A stretch of 49,647 nucleotides of DNA from NCBI GenBank assembly GCA_037176845.1, contig JAYKXP010000242.1, positions 1 to 49,647 on the forward strand, in the 5' to 3' direction. Below, in pieces: positions 11,680 through 21,059 of the stretch; within the stretch, counting starts at the first letter, position 1, and each line of letters begins with the position of its first letter. The translations under genes were made by a program, and so were the position numbers. The stretch is from Paramarasmius palmivorus (lineage: Eukaryota > Basidiomycota > Agaricomycetes > Agaricales > Marasmiaceae). The notes below the pieces were generated by a model that was given only the letters and a program-made list of their open reading frames with translations, was not told where the DNA came from and made no database searches.

Positions 11680-12520
11680 CTCAGGCAAACACCTGTCACT
11701 TATATAGCTTTGAGGTAATTACCTGTAGTCTAAAAGAGCCTGAGGCAACTACCTGAGATCTGTGGTAGATACATTGATGTTAGGGCAGATACCTGAAAGA
11801 TATAGGTTACTACCTGTTACCCATATCACTTTCAGGTAATTACCTATAGTATAGACTAACTCAAGGTATATACCTATGAGCTATGGTAGACACCATTTAT
11901 ATTAAAGCAAGTGCCTAGAGGATACAGGTTGCTACCTATCTTATTTTTAAATGATAGATAGAGATTCTTAAGTTATATGGAATCAGATATCTGCTTTCAA
12001 TTTACAGATAGCTACCTATAATACTCACCAAATTGATAAGATTACAGTTTTATAGTGTTAGCATCTATATTTTAAGCTACTAATAGTAAATACTGTGCTG
12101 CTTTTTGTGGTTAGAGTTTTATATTATTTTACTCTGATTATTATGTCTAATATCAATACTCAATAGCATTTTATATGTCACATTTACATTTGTATAGCCT
12201 ATATTGGAGAGCATGCTATTTAATGAGAAATAGGCACAATTATATAGGATTTACACTATCCAAGTCTTATAAACACTTAAAACAAGATAAAGGCATCAAT
12301 AGAATAATTGAAAGCAATATCAGAGCATAAATGCCTATTTTATAGCCTATTTTTCAGAATCAGGACCCCTGACACCCTCTGTCACGTCACACAAATATGG
12401 TATTTACCAATAAAGCCCAGGCAATAGCTTGAAATCTTTTATACTATATAGGTAGCTGCCTAAAGCTCAATTTAGCTGAAAATACCCTATTGCAGGCTTA
12501 AGGTAGAGGTAGTTGCCTAT
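11680..12520. repeat. Mirror array of 12-bp palindromic motifs, right arm
   Basis: This is the inverted copy of the left-arm array. AGGTAATTACCT, AGGCAACTACCT, AGGTTACTACCT and AGGTATATACCT recur in mirror order with the same spacing. Being palindromic, the sites read alike in either arm. Confidence 0.75.
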
Positions 12521-12615
12521 TGAGGTAACCACAACTAAAAAACCCACCTAAGAGGCCCAACTGCTCACCTCAAGGGATGGACCTATTAGGTCCTGTATGG
12601 GGGGTGACTGAAGTG

Positions 12616-12906
12616 TAATTCTTCTTCCCAGGCTGCCACGATACTGTCATTGCAAAACACGGTGCCTGTGGGACTTGGTTACTCTTCATTTCCCCCTGTG
12701 ACAACGTCATTAAACAACTCAGGGGGAATGGGGGTGCCAAATACTATAGTTCCTCCTTATTCCACTGCACCTATACCACAATACCATCAGATACCATCAC
12801 CTCATAATCAAATGCTTCCTCAATCAAATTCGCAGTCTTTTCAGCTCTCTTCTGATAATATGTCTCTCTTGCTTTTATGTTCTTTTATTTCTGCACCTCT
12901 ACCTAC
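12616..12906 (+). pseudogene. gag: Copia gag, third part
   Basis: This continues the gag phase directly after the 7-bp duplication of the palindromic element. It is low in complexity (Ser/Pro/Gln/Asn) with no stop before the solo LTR at 12907. The frame seen beyond 12907 belongs to the LTR, not gag. Confidence 0.6.
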
Positions 12907-13393
12907 TGTCACGTTCATGCCACAGGGAAGACAGAGACTACTCCATCAGAGAAGAGAGAAGATAGAGCAGTGTGAACAACACTACTAGTGGTTGATTTTC
13001 TGCCTAAAGCTACAGTACTGGAATACATGACAGTTTATATACTGAGTAATGTACCGGGAGCTGGAAGGGATGTGACGGCCTGGGATGATCTGATGACTAC
13101 TAGGCAGAGTAGATGGAAGAGATATGGAAGTCATATGGTGCATGAAGTCTAAAGGAATGTATATATGAGGAATAGATGCCAAGATGATAGGAGAAAGGTC
13201 GGGATATGGTAGATAAGTGCTCCGAGGTTCCGAAATACCGTGGGAAAATAGCCCGGAGGGTCCAGAAGGCAAGGATAACGCTCCGGAAGGGCGTGGGAAA
13301 ACTCCGGAGGCAAAACATCGGAAGCAGGAAGGAAACTAGTGGAAATAGTACTGGAAGACAGGGAAATGAGTAGGAGTTTGCACGGTCATTACA
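12907..13393. mobile_element. Insertion 3: solo LTR, 487 bp
   Basis: It begins TGTCACG and ends ATTACA, with a perfect 5-bp duplication CCTAC on both sides (12902-12906 and 13394-13398). Skipping it joins the gag phase exactly. It has no coding content. The donor element is another LTR retrotransposon not otherwise present in the window. Confidence 0.85.
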
Positions 13394-14043
13394 CCTACTC
13401 TACCTTCTACAACTTCAATTCCACTTCTTCAAGGCAAACTGAACTATGCACAGTGGCATGAGGCTGCTGTGGGTATGATTCAAAATCTGGGCCTCAATTC
13501 ATGGATATGTGGTCCTTCTCCTCTGAATCTATTGTCCTTTATTCCGGATTTGATTCCAGTGTATCCGCCGAGTCTTACTCCTGTGTCTTCAGTTGCCGAC
13601 TGTCAACTTTATCAAGTTTTCTGGAGTTGCGATGGGATAGCTGCTCAAATACTCATGTCTCACCTGTCCCAGTCAGTAGCGGCCATGCTACCTCCCTCTA
13701 CCGACCCAGTTACTTTCCATCGGCGTACTGCTCATGACATACTCAACGTCCTTTGATCTTGGTATGGAATCAGCAATTTCGCATCTGCTGCGTTGCTCAA
13801 GGAGAAATTGTGGGCAAGACAAGCACACCCTGCACGCATCCTGGATTTTGTCACGGAATGGAGGACTGATCTTAATCAACTACACGCTGCCTCTTACCAA
13901 ATCCATTGGGGCGAAGCAATAACCAGGTTCCTGGCGATGCTCCTGAATGACATAGTATGGCAGTCTATTCGAAATAACTTACGGAGACATCTATCGACCC
14001 CGAGACTCTCAATTGCAGCTCATGGGATTTCTTTGCCGAACTG
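13394..14043 (+). pseudogene. gag: Copia gag, core domain
   Basis: GKLNYAQWHEAAVGMIQNLG is the conserved 'KL.G.NY..W' start of the copia gag core (UBN2/retrotran_gag type). A TGA at 13754-13756 (LNVL*SWYG) interrupts the same frame, which then continues to about 13,975. There a one-base shift moves coding to the frame that runs through SIDPETLNCSSWDFFAELV into the next part. The nearby TGA at 14045 is therefore out of the true frame. Confidence 0.75.
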
Positions 14044-14869
14044 GTGATTCAAACAGATTCGAATAATGCCATTCGTGAGCATGCTCGTTCAGCTGCGTAT
14101 GCTGCTCAGAACCTGTCAGCTAATCGCTCTCATCCTTCAGGTTCACGAGGGGGTGATAACGCCAGTTCATCGCACTCTATCCCCAGTAGCACTCAACCGA
14201 ATCAGGATCTTCATCCACACTCTACCCCTTCTCAACGCAATGACAGAAGCACGAACACATTGAACATATCATCTTCCGCACCATCCCAACAATCTCATCT
14301 GCAGGCGCACTTGGCGCATCCAGAATCACACGAACCAGATCCTGATATCGATCCCATAGAAGACAGTAATATTACCCCTGATGTAACCAACGATATCCCA
14401 GAATCAATTGAAGAAGAATCTTTCCAGGGCTATGCAACTGTACCACCGGAAGCACCACTGGGATGGTTATACACGCTTGCAGCAAAATCTCCATCTGTTT
14501 TCTCCACCTTCGTACGGGACTACCAGGGAATCCTAGATTCAGGAAGTTCTAAGCATCTGTTCAATCAAAAACAGATATTCTGGAACTTTAATCCAAAGGC
14601 AGTATTGTCAATTGGGACGGCGAACTGTGGATCATTGGAAACGCATGGGAAGGGTCTAGTAAAGATCAGAGTTACCAATGTCAAGTTTCCCGACAAGTCT
14701 TTCATCATCACACTCGAAGACGCACATTACGCACCTGATTGCCCCGTCAACCTATTCTCTTTCGGTACATTCCTTGAGTCAGGAATGAGGATGTATTATG
14801 AGGGAAACGAGGGATGAATATACATGAAAAAACTGTCACCCAGAGCTTTCGGTGTAAAAGTCATGCACC
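14044..14869 (+). pseudogene. pol: Copia gag tail and aspartic protease
   Basis: A Ser/His/Gln-rich linker leads to the protease motif GILDSGSSKHLFN at about 14530-14570 (catalytic Asp in D-S-G), then DAHYAPDCPVNLFSFG, typical of copia proteases. A TGA at 14815-14817 (NEG*IYMKKL) interrupts the frame where Arg CGA would fit. The frame continues to 14869, where insertion 4 begins. Confidence 0.85.
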
Positions 14870-16513
14870 AATGACCACTAAACCTGGTACGAAAGTAACC
14901 AGGTAATAGATGCTAATAGTAGGTCTAGCACTACTGTGGACAGTGTGTGCAAGTGTGGTTCGACGTGATCAGAGTTGCCGTGCTTAGAATCGCACACAAA
15001 ACTAATAGTTCAAGTGATAATACGCTTCTAGTAGACTAGAGCAGGTTATGATACACCTTTTAATAGGGTATGTACGTGTGGGTTTGGGCTTATACAAGCT
15101 ATATGAACAACACCAAGGGCTAATACTAGCTTTCTTGGGTGCGACCTAATACTGCCTTGAGTGGATTGTCCTTACTAGAACTGAATCAACGACGTGCGCG
15201 CAAGCAGGAATCCAACCGACTCTCCAATGGTCGATCTGGGCCTCTCTACGTCACAAAGCTCTTAACACAAATAGCCAAAAGCTTCTAGAAGGTCTTTAAC
15301 TGACGATCTAGTACGAGGTTCAATCTCTAATAAAAGATGCAACGCAACCAATGCCAAATGCAACAGATTACAAGCCAATACACTTGGTCTCTATCAAACT
15401 TGACTCAAGCTCTTGTCTGCAATACAGGTCTCAACTAGACTTTTAGATCTAGGGCTCGTCCTGATGAAGTAGAAGTTGAATACACAGATCAACAATAGAT
15501 CAACTGAATCAGAGGTCTATTTGTTTGATAGCCACATACAATCTATAGATATGGGCGGGCAGTGCGTCTCCCTTCTTCTTCTGCCGCTCTCCTACATGAT
15601 AGGTAGCTTATATACTGTCCAAGAAGTGAAAACGAGAATTTTAGGTAACATAAGTTGGAAAATAGACGGAACGACGAGGAACAGAGATGGAACAGAGATG
15701 ATACAAGGAGAAATATACATATGAGGGAAATAAGAGTGTCACAACATCCATATAAGTTGTGTAAGCGTGACCAATAAATAGGAATTTCTATGTTTAGACT
15801 CAGGAGTTGAATCCTGTGCCTGCGGGTTGGCGTTTAGCCTGTTTAAAATTTTCTTTTCTATGCGCCAAGGCGCTTTTCCACCAATGATAGTCGTTTCCGA
15901 CCAGTCTGCATGCCTATGATGCTCAGTCATCTGTTATCTAGACCTGGCACATCTTTTATAAGTCTCCATAGTCATATGGGACCCTTCCATAAGTGGTATA
16001 TCCACTGTATCTGCTTCCATGCTAAGCGTTTCAGGCGTTGCCACCGTTTTAACAGCTTTGCCTCCGTGTCCGATCCAAAGGAATGCTTCGGAATTTCAAG
16101 TCCGATAGGTCTGCCCCCGGGCCGTCGGTCATTTCCGATCAAGCCGTGGTGATCCCCCAAAGCCCTCTCTATCTTATAGTAGGTCACAAAGAAGTAATAA
16201 AAGCGTAAATGTCCCTTGAGTATGCCAACTAGTAGCACGGTGACCTTATACAAGGTACATTCCACCTTATATTAGCCCCTACAGGTTTCGGGTAGGTGTC
16301 TGAATTGCAGACCCCTAGTATTTGCATAGCAGCAGCCAGATACCCAATGTGAGGTGTACCGTGTAACTGTTCTCTGCTAGCAAGACATAGTCCCGTGTAC
16401 CAGTGACAATAACTAGCTATTCAGGGCTCATACTAGTCCTTCAGAACCCTTTTTATAGCATAACAATAAAGAAATATGTGTTCGAAATTAAAGTGTTATA
16501 AAAATCAGCGTAT
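14870..16513. mobile_element. Insertion 4: 1.64 kb non-coding insertion
   Basis: The boundaries come from a CACC duplication (14866-14869 and 16514-16517) and from restoration of pol phase when it is skipped. No terminal inverted repeat or coding region was found, so the element type is unknown. A TGTCACAACATCC stretch at about 15737 resembles an LTR start and hints that the insertion may be composite. Confidence 0.5.
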
Positions 16514-18669
16514 CACCGGCTTCTGTTCGTCAAGTGCGAATTTGTTATGCCACCCACTCCTATCATTGATCCCAGCATCGACGTCTCATACCTCGCTTCA
16601 CCAATACCGGAAGAAGACATTCTCATTGCTGCACCCATGTTTGAAAGACGCCAACATAATTTTGAACTTGGGCATGATCGACTGATCCATGCCGGTCGCG
16701 GTGTAGTAGGACAGGTCCTATCGAGAAAGTGTGGACCTGGCTTCGAAGGATTTGAGCCCAGCCCTCCTCAGACTGGGAGTATGTGCGATAGTTGCACAGA
16801 GGGGAAGCTACCACAGCAGCCCTATTACTCTTCAGAAATACGTGCCTCCAAACCTCTGGAACTGGTGCATACAGATACATGTGGCCCTATGCCAGTTGCT
16901 TTGCCTCACAGGAACCTATATTTCCAAGTGCTCTACGATGATTACACATGCGCCAACGCAGTAGTCTTTCTCAAGGATTGATTGCAGGTACCTCATGCCA
17001 TCAAAACAGTTATCAACCGTTGGGAATTGTTGATGGATTCGAAAACAATTAACATGCGGTGTGATGGCTCTGCAGAGCAGGCCAAAGGAGATCTATTGGA
17101 CTGGTACCGTAGTAAGGGCATACAGGTTCAAGTTACTGCACCCTATGCGCACCCACAGAATGGAAGCACAGAGCATTTTGTGCGGGTTCTTGAAGATGAC
17201 ATGAATGTTCTACTTGCGTGAGCAAACCTTCCGCTATCCTTTTGGGAGGATGCCATTCACACGTTGTCTTTCGTTCAATTCCGGCTTCCATGTACCGCAT
17301 TACCTCAATTCAAAACCCCTTACGAAATTGTTCATAACAGTCAACCCAACTATTCAGTTCTTCAAGCATGGGGGTGTCGATGTTGGGTTGCTATTCCTCC
17401 GGAATTGATGCAGAAGGGTAGCCCTCATCGGTATGAAGCAATTTTCATTGGGTATGAGGAAGGACACATTGGGTGGCGAGTACGGGATCTAAAGGGGAGA
17501 TACAGGTTTTCTTGAGATGTCATTTTCGATGAAAACACTCTGGGATACCTGGGCTGTGTTCCTGATGGTTACTATGCGCCTGTGGGAGACTCTTTGTCAC
17601 AGAAGGAACAAGCTTCAAACATCCCTCAGAGTCTCGAGGATCTGGAGACCCTGCCAATTGACGCCAACAGCATGGTAGAAGACCTGCCTGTTTGATCCAA
17701 GCCAACCCACGAAACTGAGTCAAGTGAACTTCGTGCATGACCAAGGAGGACTAGAGAGCAAACAGCCTTGGGGCGCGAATGGCAGGAGGGCATCAAGAGG
17801 CGTGATGCGTGGCATGAAGAACTTCGCCAGAGACGACTGGAGCGACAAGCTGGTGGGACTGTTATGGAGGATGGTGTATCAGCCATGGTTTGCCTAGCAG
17901 CTTTTGATGACCATCTTTCAGAAGCATGTTCCGTTGACCTGCTTGCATCACAGGAACTAAGTGTAATGCAGGAAGAGGTTAATTACATCAAATATCCAGG
18001 CAACCCCGATGGACTCGTGCTTGTTGCCACTGGGCCAAAGGTATATGATCTTGAAAAGAAGCCGCTTTCTTATCATGAAGCACACTCACAACCTGATTCC
18101 TCGGAATGGAAGGCAGCCGAACTGGAGGAGCTTGCTAGTCTTCAGAGACTCAAGGTGCTCAAGGAAGCTGAGCTTCCTAAGGGTGCACATGCAGTGGGGG
18201 TGCGTTGGGTGTATGATTTCAAGCACAACGAATGTGGAGAAATCACGAAGTACAAGGCTCAGCTGGTCACCCAAGGTTTTAGTCAGCGCCCAGGAGAATA
18301 TGGAGAGACCTATGCCCCAGTCACCAGGCTGACTAGCATTCACATTCTGATAGCCTACACAGTTAAGCATGACCTAGAGATGTTCGTATTCGATTTTAAA
18401 ACTGTCTTCCTTAATGCACCACTCTCGCAAATCATCTACTGCAAACAGATTCCGGGTTATCCTTTATCCCGGAAGGATCTCATGTACATTCTGTTGAAGG
18501 CGTTGTATGGATTGAAGCAAGCCTCTGCAGAATGGTACAAGTTGCTTTGGGATAGGTTACAGCAACGGTTGAAGTTTCTCCGATGTGCAGCTGATAATGC
18601 CGTTTTTTACTGCACCTGGTCTTCCTCACCAGATTCCTCCATTTCCATGCCTGCACCTTTGGTGGCCCG
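16514..18669 (+). pseudogene. pol: Copia integrase and reverse transcriptase
   Basis: One frame runs from 16520 to 18669 with five stops, all TGA (16979, 17219, 17513, 17693, 17738). Domains in order: integrase zinc region (RLIHAGRG...CDSCTEGK, about 16680-16805); integrase core with Asp in HTDTCGP, Asp in RCDGSAE and Glu in NGSTEHF, the last two 35 residues apart (DD35E); then RT with WKAAELEEL, GVRWVYDFKHN, KYKAQLVTQGFSQ, ETYAPVTR, TVFLNAPL and KALYGLKQASAEWY. Similarity ends before the YVDD catalytic box, at the 40-bp repeat. FSRDVIFDE is expected where FS*DVIFDE stands, supporting CGA to TGA. Confidence 0.9.
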
Positions 18670-18709
18670 AGTAAACCCACAAATTTGTTGGACTGATGGG
18701 GGTACATCA
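18670..18709. repeat. Exact 40-bp direct repeat, left copy
   Basis: The 40 bases from AGTAAACCCACAAATTTG to GGGGGTACATCA recur without change at 19897-19936. The left copy, with the bases that follow it, forms a hairpin (GGACTGATG / CATCAGTCC). Copia RT is lost exactly at this repeat. Confidence 0.9.
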
Positions 18710-18724
18710 GTCCATCAAATCTGA

Positions 18725-19302
18725 AGGAAATTTTTTTGGGGGGGTCACCCTTCGTTAGCACCTCTAGATACCTCAATAATTTTCGTTAATTCTGAGGGTA
18801 TGTAGCCAAAGTCAACGAGTCCCTCAAAGTTCTTCGGTGTCATTGCAACGGCAATGTTCGGTTCGGTCACGGTCATTAGTTATCGCGTCATGTATCACTA
18901 ACGTAAATATCAATCAATAGCCCACCTCTTGACATCAAACCACCATCATTTCACGTCCTCAGCCCACCTATACCCATTTCCTGTTCCGGAATTATCGCCA
19001 AAGCTCATGCAGAGACACCTGGTCGGGTGAAGCATCATTAGGCATGTATGTAGATCAAGGTATGTGTCATATCAGCCTGCTGTTCCTTATAAAAACTGAT
19101 TCGGCTGCCTAGATTGAAGTCCCCACAATTTGCTCTACGGTCCTTGAAGTGTGGGTTGAGCATTGTTGTTCTTGCAGTACACCCAAGGTACATCGCAAGC
19201 ATTCTACCTGCCGTTACAGTCATTTACCCCTGTCAGACAATGTAGAACACACTTGTACGACCTGCAATCCATTGCAGTAGAAAAGAATCAGTAAACCATA
19301 AC
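18725..19302. promoter_or_regulatory. Upstream region of the six-cysteine gene
   Basis: No coding exon was found. A TATAAAA box at 19088-19094 lies about 210 bp before the start codon. A minimal start-stop upstream ORF (ATGTAG, about 19240) lies between them. A run of T then G (ATTTTTTTGGGGGGG) near 18728 marks the left edge next to the 40-bp repeat. Confidence 0.45.
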
Positions 19303-19717
19303 ATGTCTCGACATCATCCTCTCCATATCTAGTGAGTCAAGAGTTCCATTTCATTCCCTCGACTATTAATTGTATTCCAGTCCCCAAGGCCCTAGGGCTT
19401 ATATCGCTATGTTGGATGACACCGCCCCATTGACGAATCAGTCGTGCTCAGCGCGTTGGACGATTGTCGGAGAAGGAAAGTCATGTGCGGTATGTTTCTT
19501 GGTCTGTCGTCTCATTGTAGATCGCTCATGAAACCGTGACTGTCAGAGATATATGTGTGGTGATTACAACTCATATGAGTGCAGTGTACAAATAAGGGTA
19601 ACATCCTGTATCTATAATCCGACTGGTCATGTTGTAAATAATCCACGAGCGAGTAGTTGTAGTGAACGCATGCATAATGACATCAATTATCTACTCAACA
19701 TAGCCATGTTGTATTGA
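19303..19717 (+). CDS. Small six-cysteine protein, three exons
   Basis: Exons 19303-19331, 19381-19489 and 19547-19717 join in phase across introns of 49 and 57 bp with good signals (GTGAGT...CCAG and GTATGT...TCAG). The product has 102 residues, starting MSRHHPLHIYPQGPRAYIAM, with Cys at 32, 45, 50, 58, 67 and 84. Six cysteines in a small protein suggest a disulfide-stabilised or metal-binding fold. No signal peptide is visible, so secretion would need an unconventional route or an unseen upstream exon. It is the only gene in the block bounded by the 40-bp repeats. I recognise no family; the evidence is splice signals plus an open frame, with no paralogue in the window. Confidence 0.55.
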
Positions 19718-19756
19718 GCTAGTGTTGCGGCTTCGCCGTATTAACATATTAGCGCA

Positions 19757-19810
19757 CATCACCATGATCACCACGCTCATCACCACGCTCATCACCACGC
19801 ATCACCACGG
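19757..19810 (+). repeat. Short tandem repeat ATCACCACGCTC
   Basis: There are about four imperfect units of ATCACCACGCTC just after the six-cysteine gene. One frame would read as a His-rich run, but no ORF contains it. Confidence 0.8.
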
Positions 19811-19896
19811 TGAATGTTTTTAACTCTCGTTCATCGTCCACAGGGTTTGGCAACCCAGAACTGTGTGACCAGTGTATTATTCACCTATGGTGCCCA

Positions 19897-19936
19897 AGTA
19901 AACCCACAAATTTGTTGGACTGATGGGGGTACATCA
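19897..19936. repeat. Exact 40-bp direct repeat, right copy
   Basis: It is identical to 18670-18709. Its right edge coincides with the point where P1 loses similarity to the P family, inside the third intron. The hairpin partner bases present after the left copy are absent here. Confidence 0.9.
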
Positions 19937-20437
19937 AATATGTGCACACCTTGGGCCACAGACTACTCACTTGATAGCAGAGTAGACCTGGAAATCTCGT
20001 TGATATGCCTGGAGAACAATCAGCAAGGCCAACATCGGAAGGAAAGACTCACTCGCAAGGCGTCTGGACCCTTGTACTGAACATACAGAAACTCCTCGTT
20101 TTCATCTCCACCACGAATGGTAGCAACGTGGATAATTCAGCGAGCATCCAGGTTTCCCCAGCCTCGTTTTCGGCCTTCCGGATCATCTCTCTTGACTGGG
20201 GTATCTACTATCTTCCACTTGAGCCGGATATTTGCCACCTTAAGTTCATGAAACTGAAGCACAGAAGGTTTAGAAACATCAAGTTCTAGTAATATATCAA
20301 CATACCTGAGCTAAAGGATCTGCAAGATGCACCAGGTCCCTTCTGGTGTCTGAGCCGTGGTTGTGCTGGCTGCCCCCGACAACCGAGAAGTTTCCTCCGC
20401 TAATGGTAACCTGAGAGCATCCTTCAAACATGGCCAT
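19937..20437 (-). pseudogene. P1: truncated P-family pseudogene
   Basis: It starts MAMFEGCSQVTISGGNFSVV, aligning with the N-terminal motif of P2 to P5. Introns after LAQ (GTATGT...TTCAG) and before AYQRDFQVYSAIK sit at family positions. A TGA at 20137-20139 replaces the Arg of the family motif LDAR(R)II, which fits CGA to TGA. The gene ends inside intron 3 at the 40-bp repeat, so about 80% is missing. Its upstream DNA resembles that of P3, so it derives from a full cassette. Confidence 0.85.
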
Positions 20438-20477
20438 GGAGGACATGGTGGTCAAGGGTCAAGGGATGTGCATGCGG

Positions 20478-20640
20478 AACGCATGTTTGCCTTGAGGTTT
20501 TGTTCGCACGCAAGTGGGCATTGAATGAAAGAATGAACGATATCGATTGGAACTGTATTGGTGTGAGTCATGCCGCACGGCGCACAGCAAAGTGTCACTC
20601 ACGGCGCCTTATGTCTGGATGACATGGGACAGCTTCGAAC
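20478..20640 (-). promoter_or_regulatory. Conserved upstream block of P1 (shared with P3)
   Basis: AAGTGGGCATT, then GTCATGCCGCACGGCG, AGTGTCACT and GGCGCC occur in the same order and spacing as upstream of P3 (31634-31770). Conservation outside coding DNA could mean promoter elements or simply recent duplication. Confidence 0.5.
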
Positions 20641-20791
20641 AAGCGCCTTGGATAATGGGTTATCAATATTCGTAGACTCGAAGATGAACGCGATGGATAT
20701 CCGCCTGTCCCGATGTGTTTCTATCCAGAGAACTGGTGTGAGCTTTCGTTACCCACACAGAAAAGCACATAGCAGAATCCAGAGTTAACCC

Positions 20792-21052
20792 TTAAACGAG
20801 GTATACTCTGGCTCTTCGAAGTCCAAAGTTGCAAGCAAACAAGCCAATAAAGTCTTGTCCATGTTCATTGTATATGGCAAGTCCGAGAGACAATTTCAAG
20901 GTGTTTGAAAGATTATTATGTACGGCTGCCTCTGGCCATGCACCAGCTTGCACTGAATCCTCATCGGTGTAGAACACGTGTGTTGTTCTTTTTCTCTGCC
21001 TCTGGACGCTACCATCGTTCCGCAGCGAAGTGTCGATGAAAGTCAGAACCAA
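20792..21052 (-). CDS. Hypothetical ORF, possibly last exon of B1
   Basis: This frame of up to 86 codons ends LACNFGLRRARVYLV-stop style, with a hydrophobic alternating stretch (SLGLAIYNEHGQDFIGLF). It lies between P1 and B1 on their strand, where the 3' end of a B gene is expected. No splice chain to B1 (which meets a stop at 22615) could be confirmed. Confidence 0.25.
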   Translation of the reverse strand: MVLTFIDTSLRNDGSVQRQRKRTTHVFYTDEDSVQAGAWPEAAVHNNLSNTLKLSLGLAIYNEHGQDFIGLFACNFGLRRARVYLV

Positions 21053-21059
21053 GAGTAGT

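Larger units (their letters stand above)
7702..12615. mobile_element. Insertion 2: giant palindromic foldback element, 4.9 kb
   Basis: The ends CACTTCAGTCACC and GGTGACTGAAGTG are perfect inverted repeats. A 7-bp direct duplication, TAATTCT, flanks the element (7695-7701 and 12616-12622). Almost the whole element is two inverted arms of about 2.4 kb that meet at a non-repeated centre of roughly 100 bp (about 10107-10207). The outer arms are nearly identical in the blocks compared; inner parts differ more. There is no complete transposase, only mirrored fragments. It is a transposition unit, because skipping it restores the gag phase, but I cannot assign a superfamily: a 7-bp duplication fits none of the common fungal families well. 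Confidence 0.85.
4390..18669 (+). mobile_element. Ty1/copia retrotransposon, 3'-truncated, with four nested insertions
   Basis: The order is 5' LTR (4390-4664), primer-binding site, gag (from 4887), protease, integrase and reverse transcriptase, which is the copia order (integrase before RT). The RT stops before the YVDD box; RNase H and the 3' LTR were not found. Insertions occupy 5572-7374, 7702-12615, 12907-13393 and 14870-16513. Skipping each leaves the codon phase continuous, so each entered an uninterrupted frame. Remaining damage is one frameshift near 13,970-13,990 and in-frame stops that are all TGA. The element is dead. A CAGCC target-duplication candidate lies at 4385-4389, but its partner at the 3' end is missing. 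Confidence 0.9.

Noticed and set aside
14045..14047. TGA after LPNW counted as a copia stop
   Set aside because: The coding frame has already shifted upstream (FAELVIQTDSN), so this TGA is out of frame and was left out of the TGA-only list.
4390..18724. Search for the copia 3' LTR
   Set aside because: No second copy of TGTTGGGTTTCGG or of the LTR interior was found; the element ends at the 40-bp repeat inside RT.
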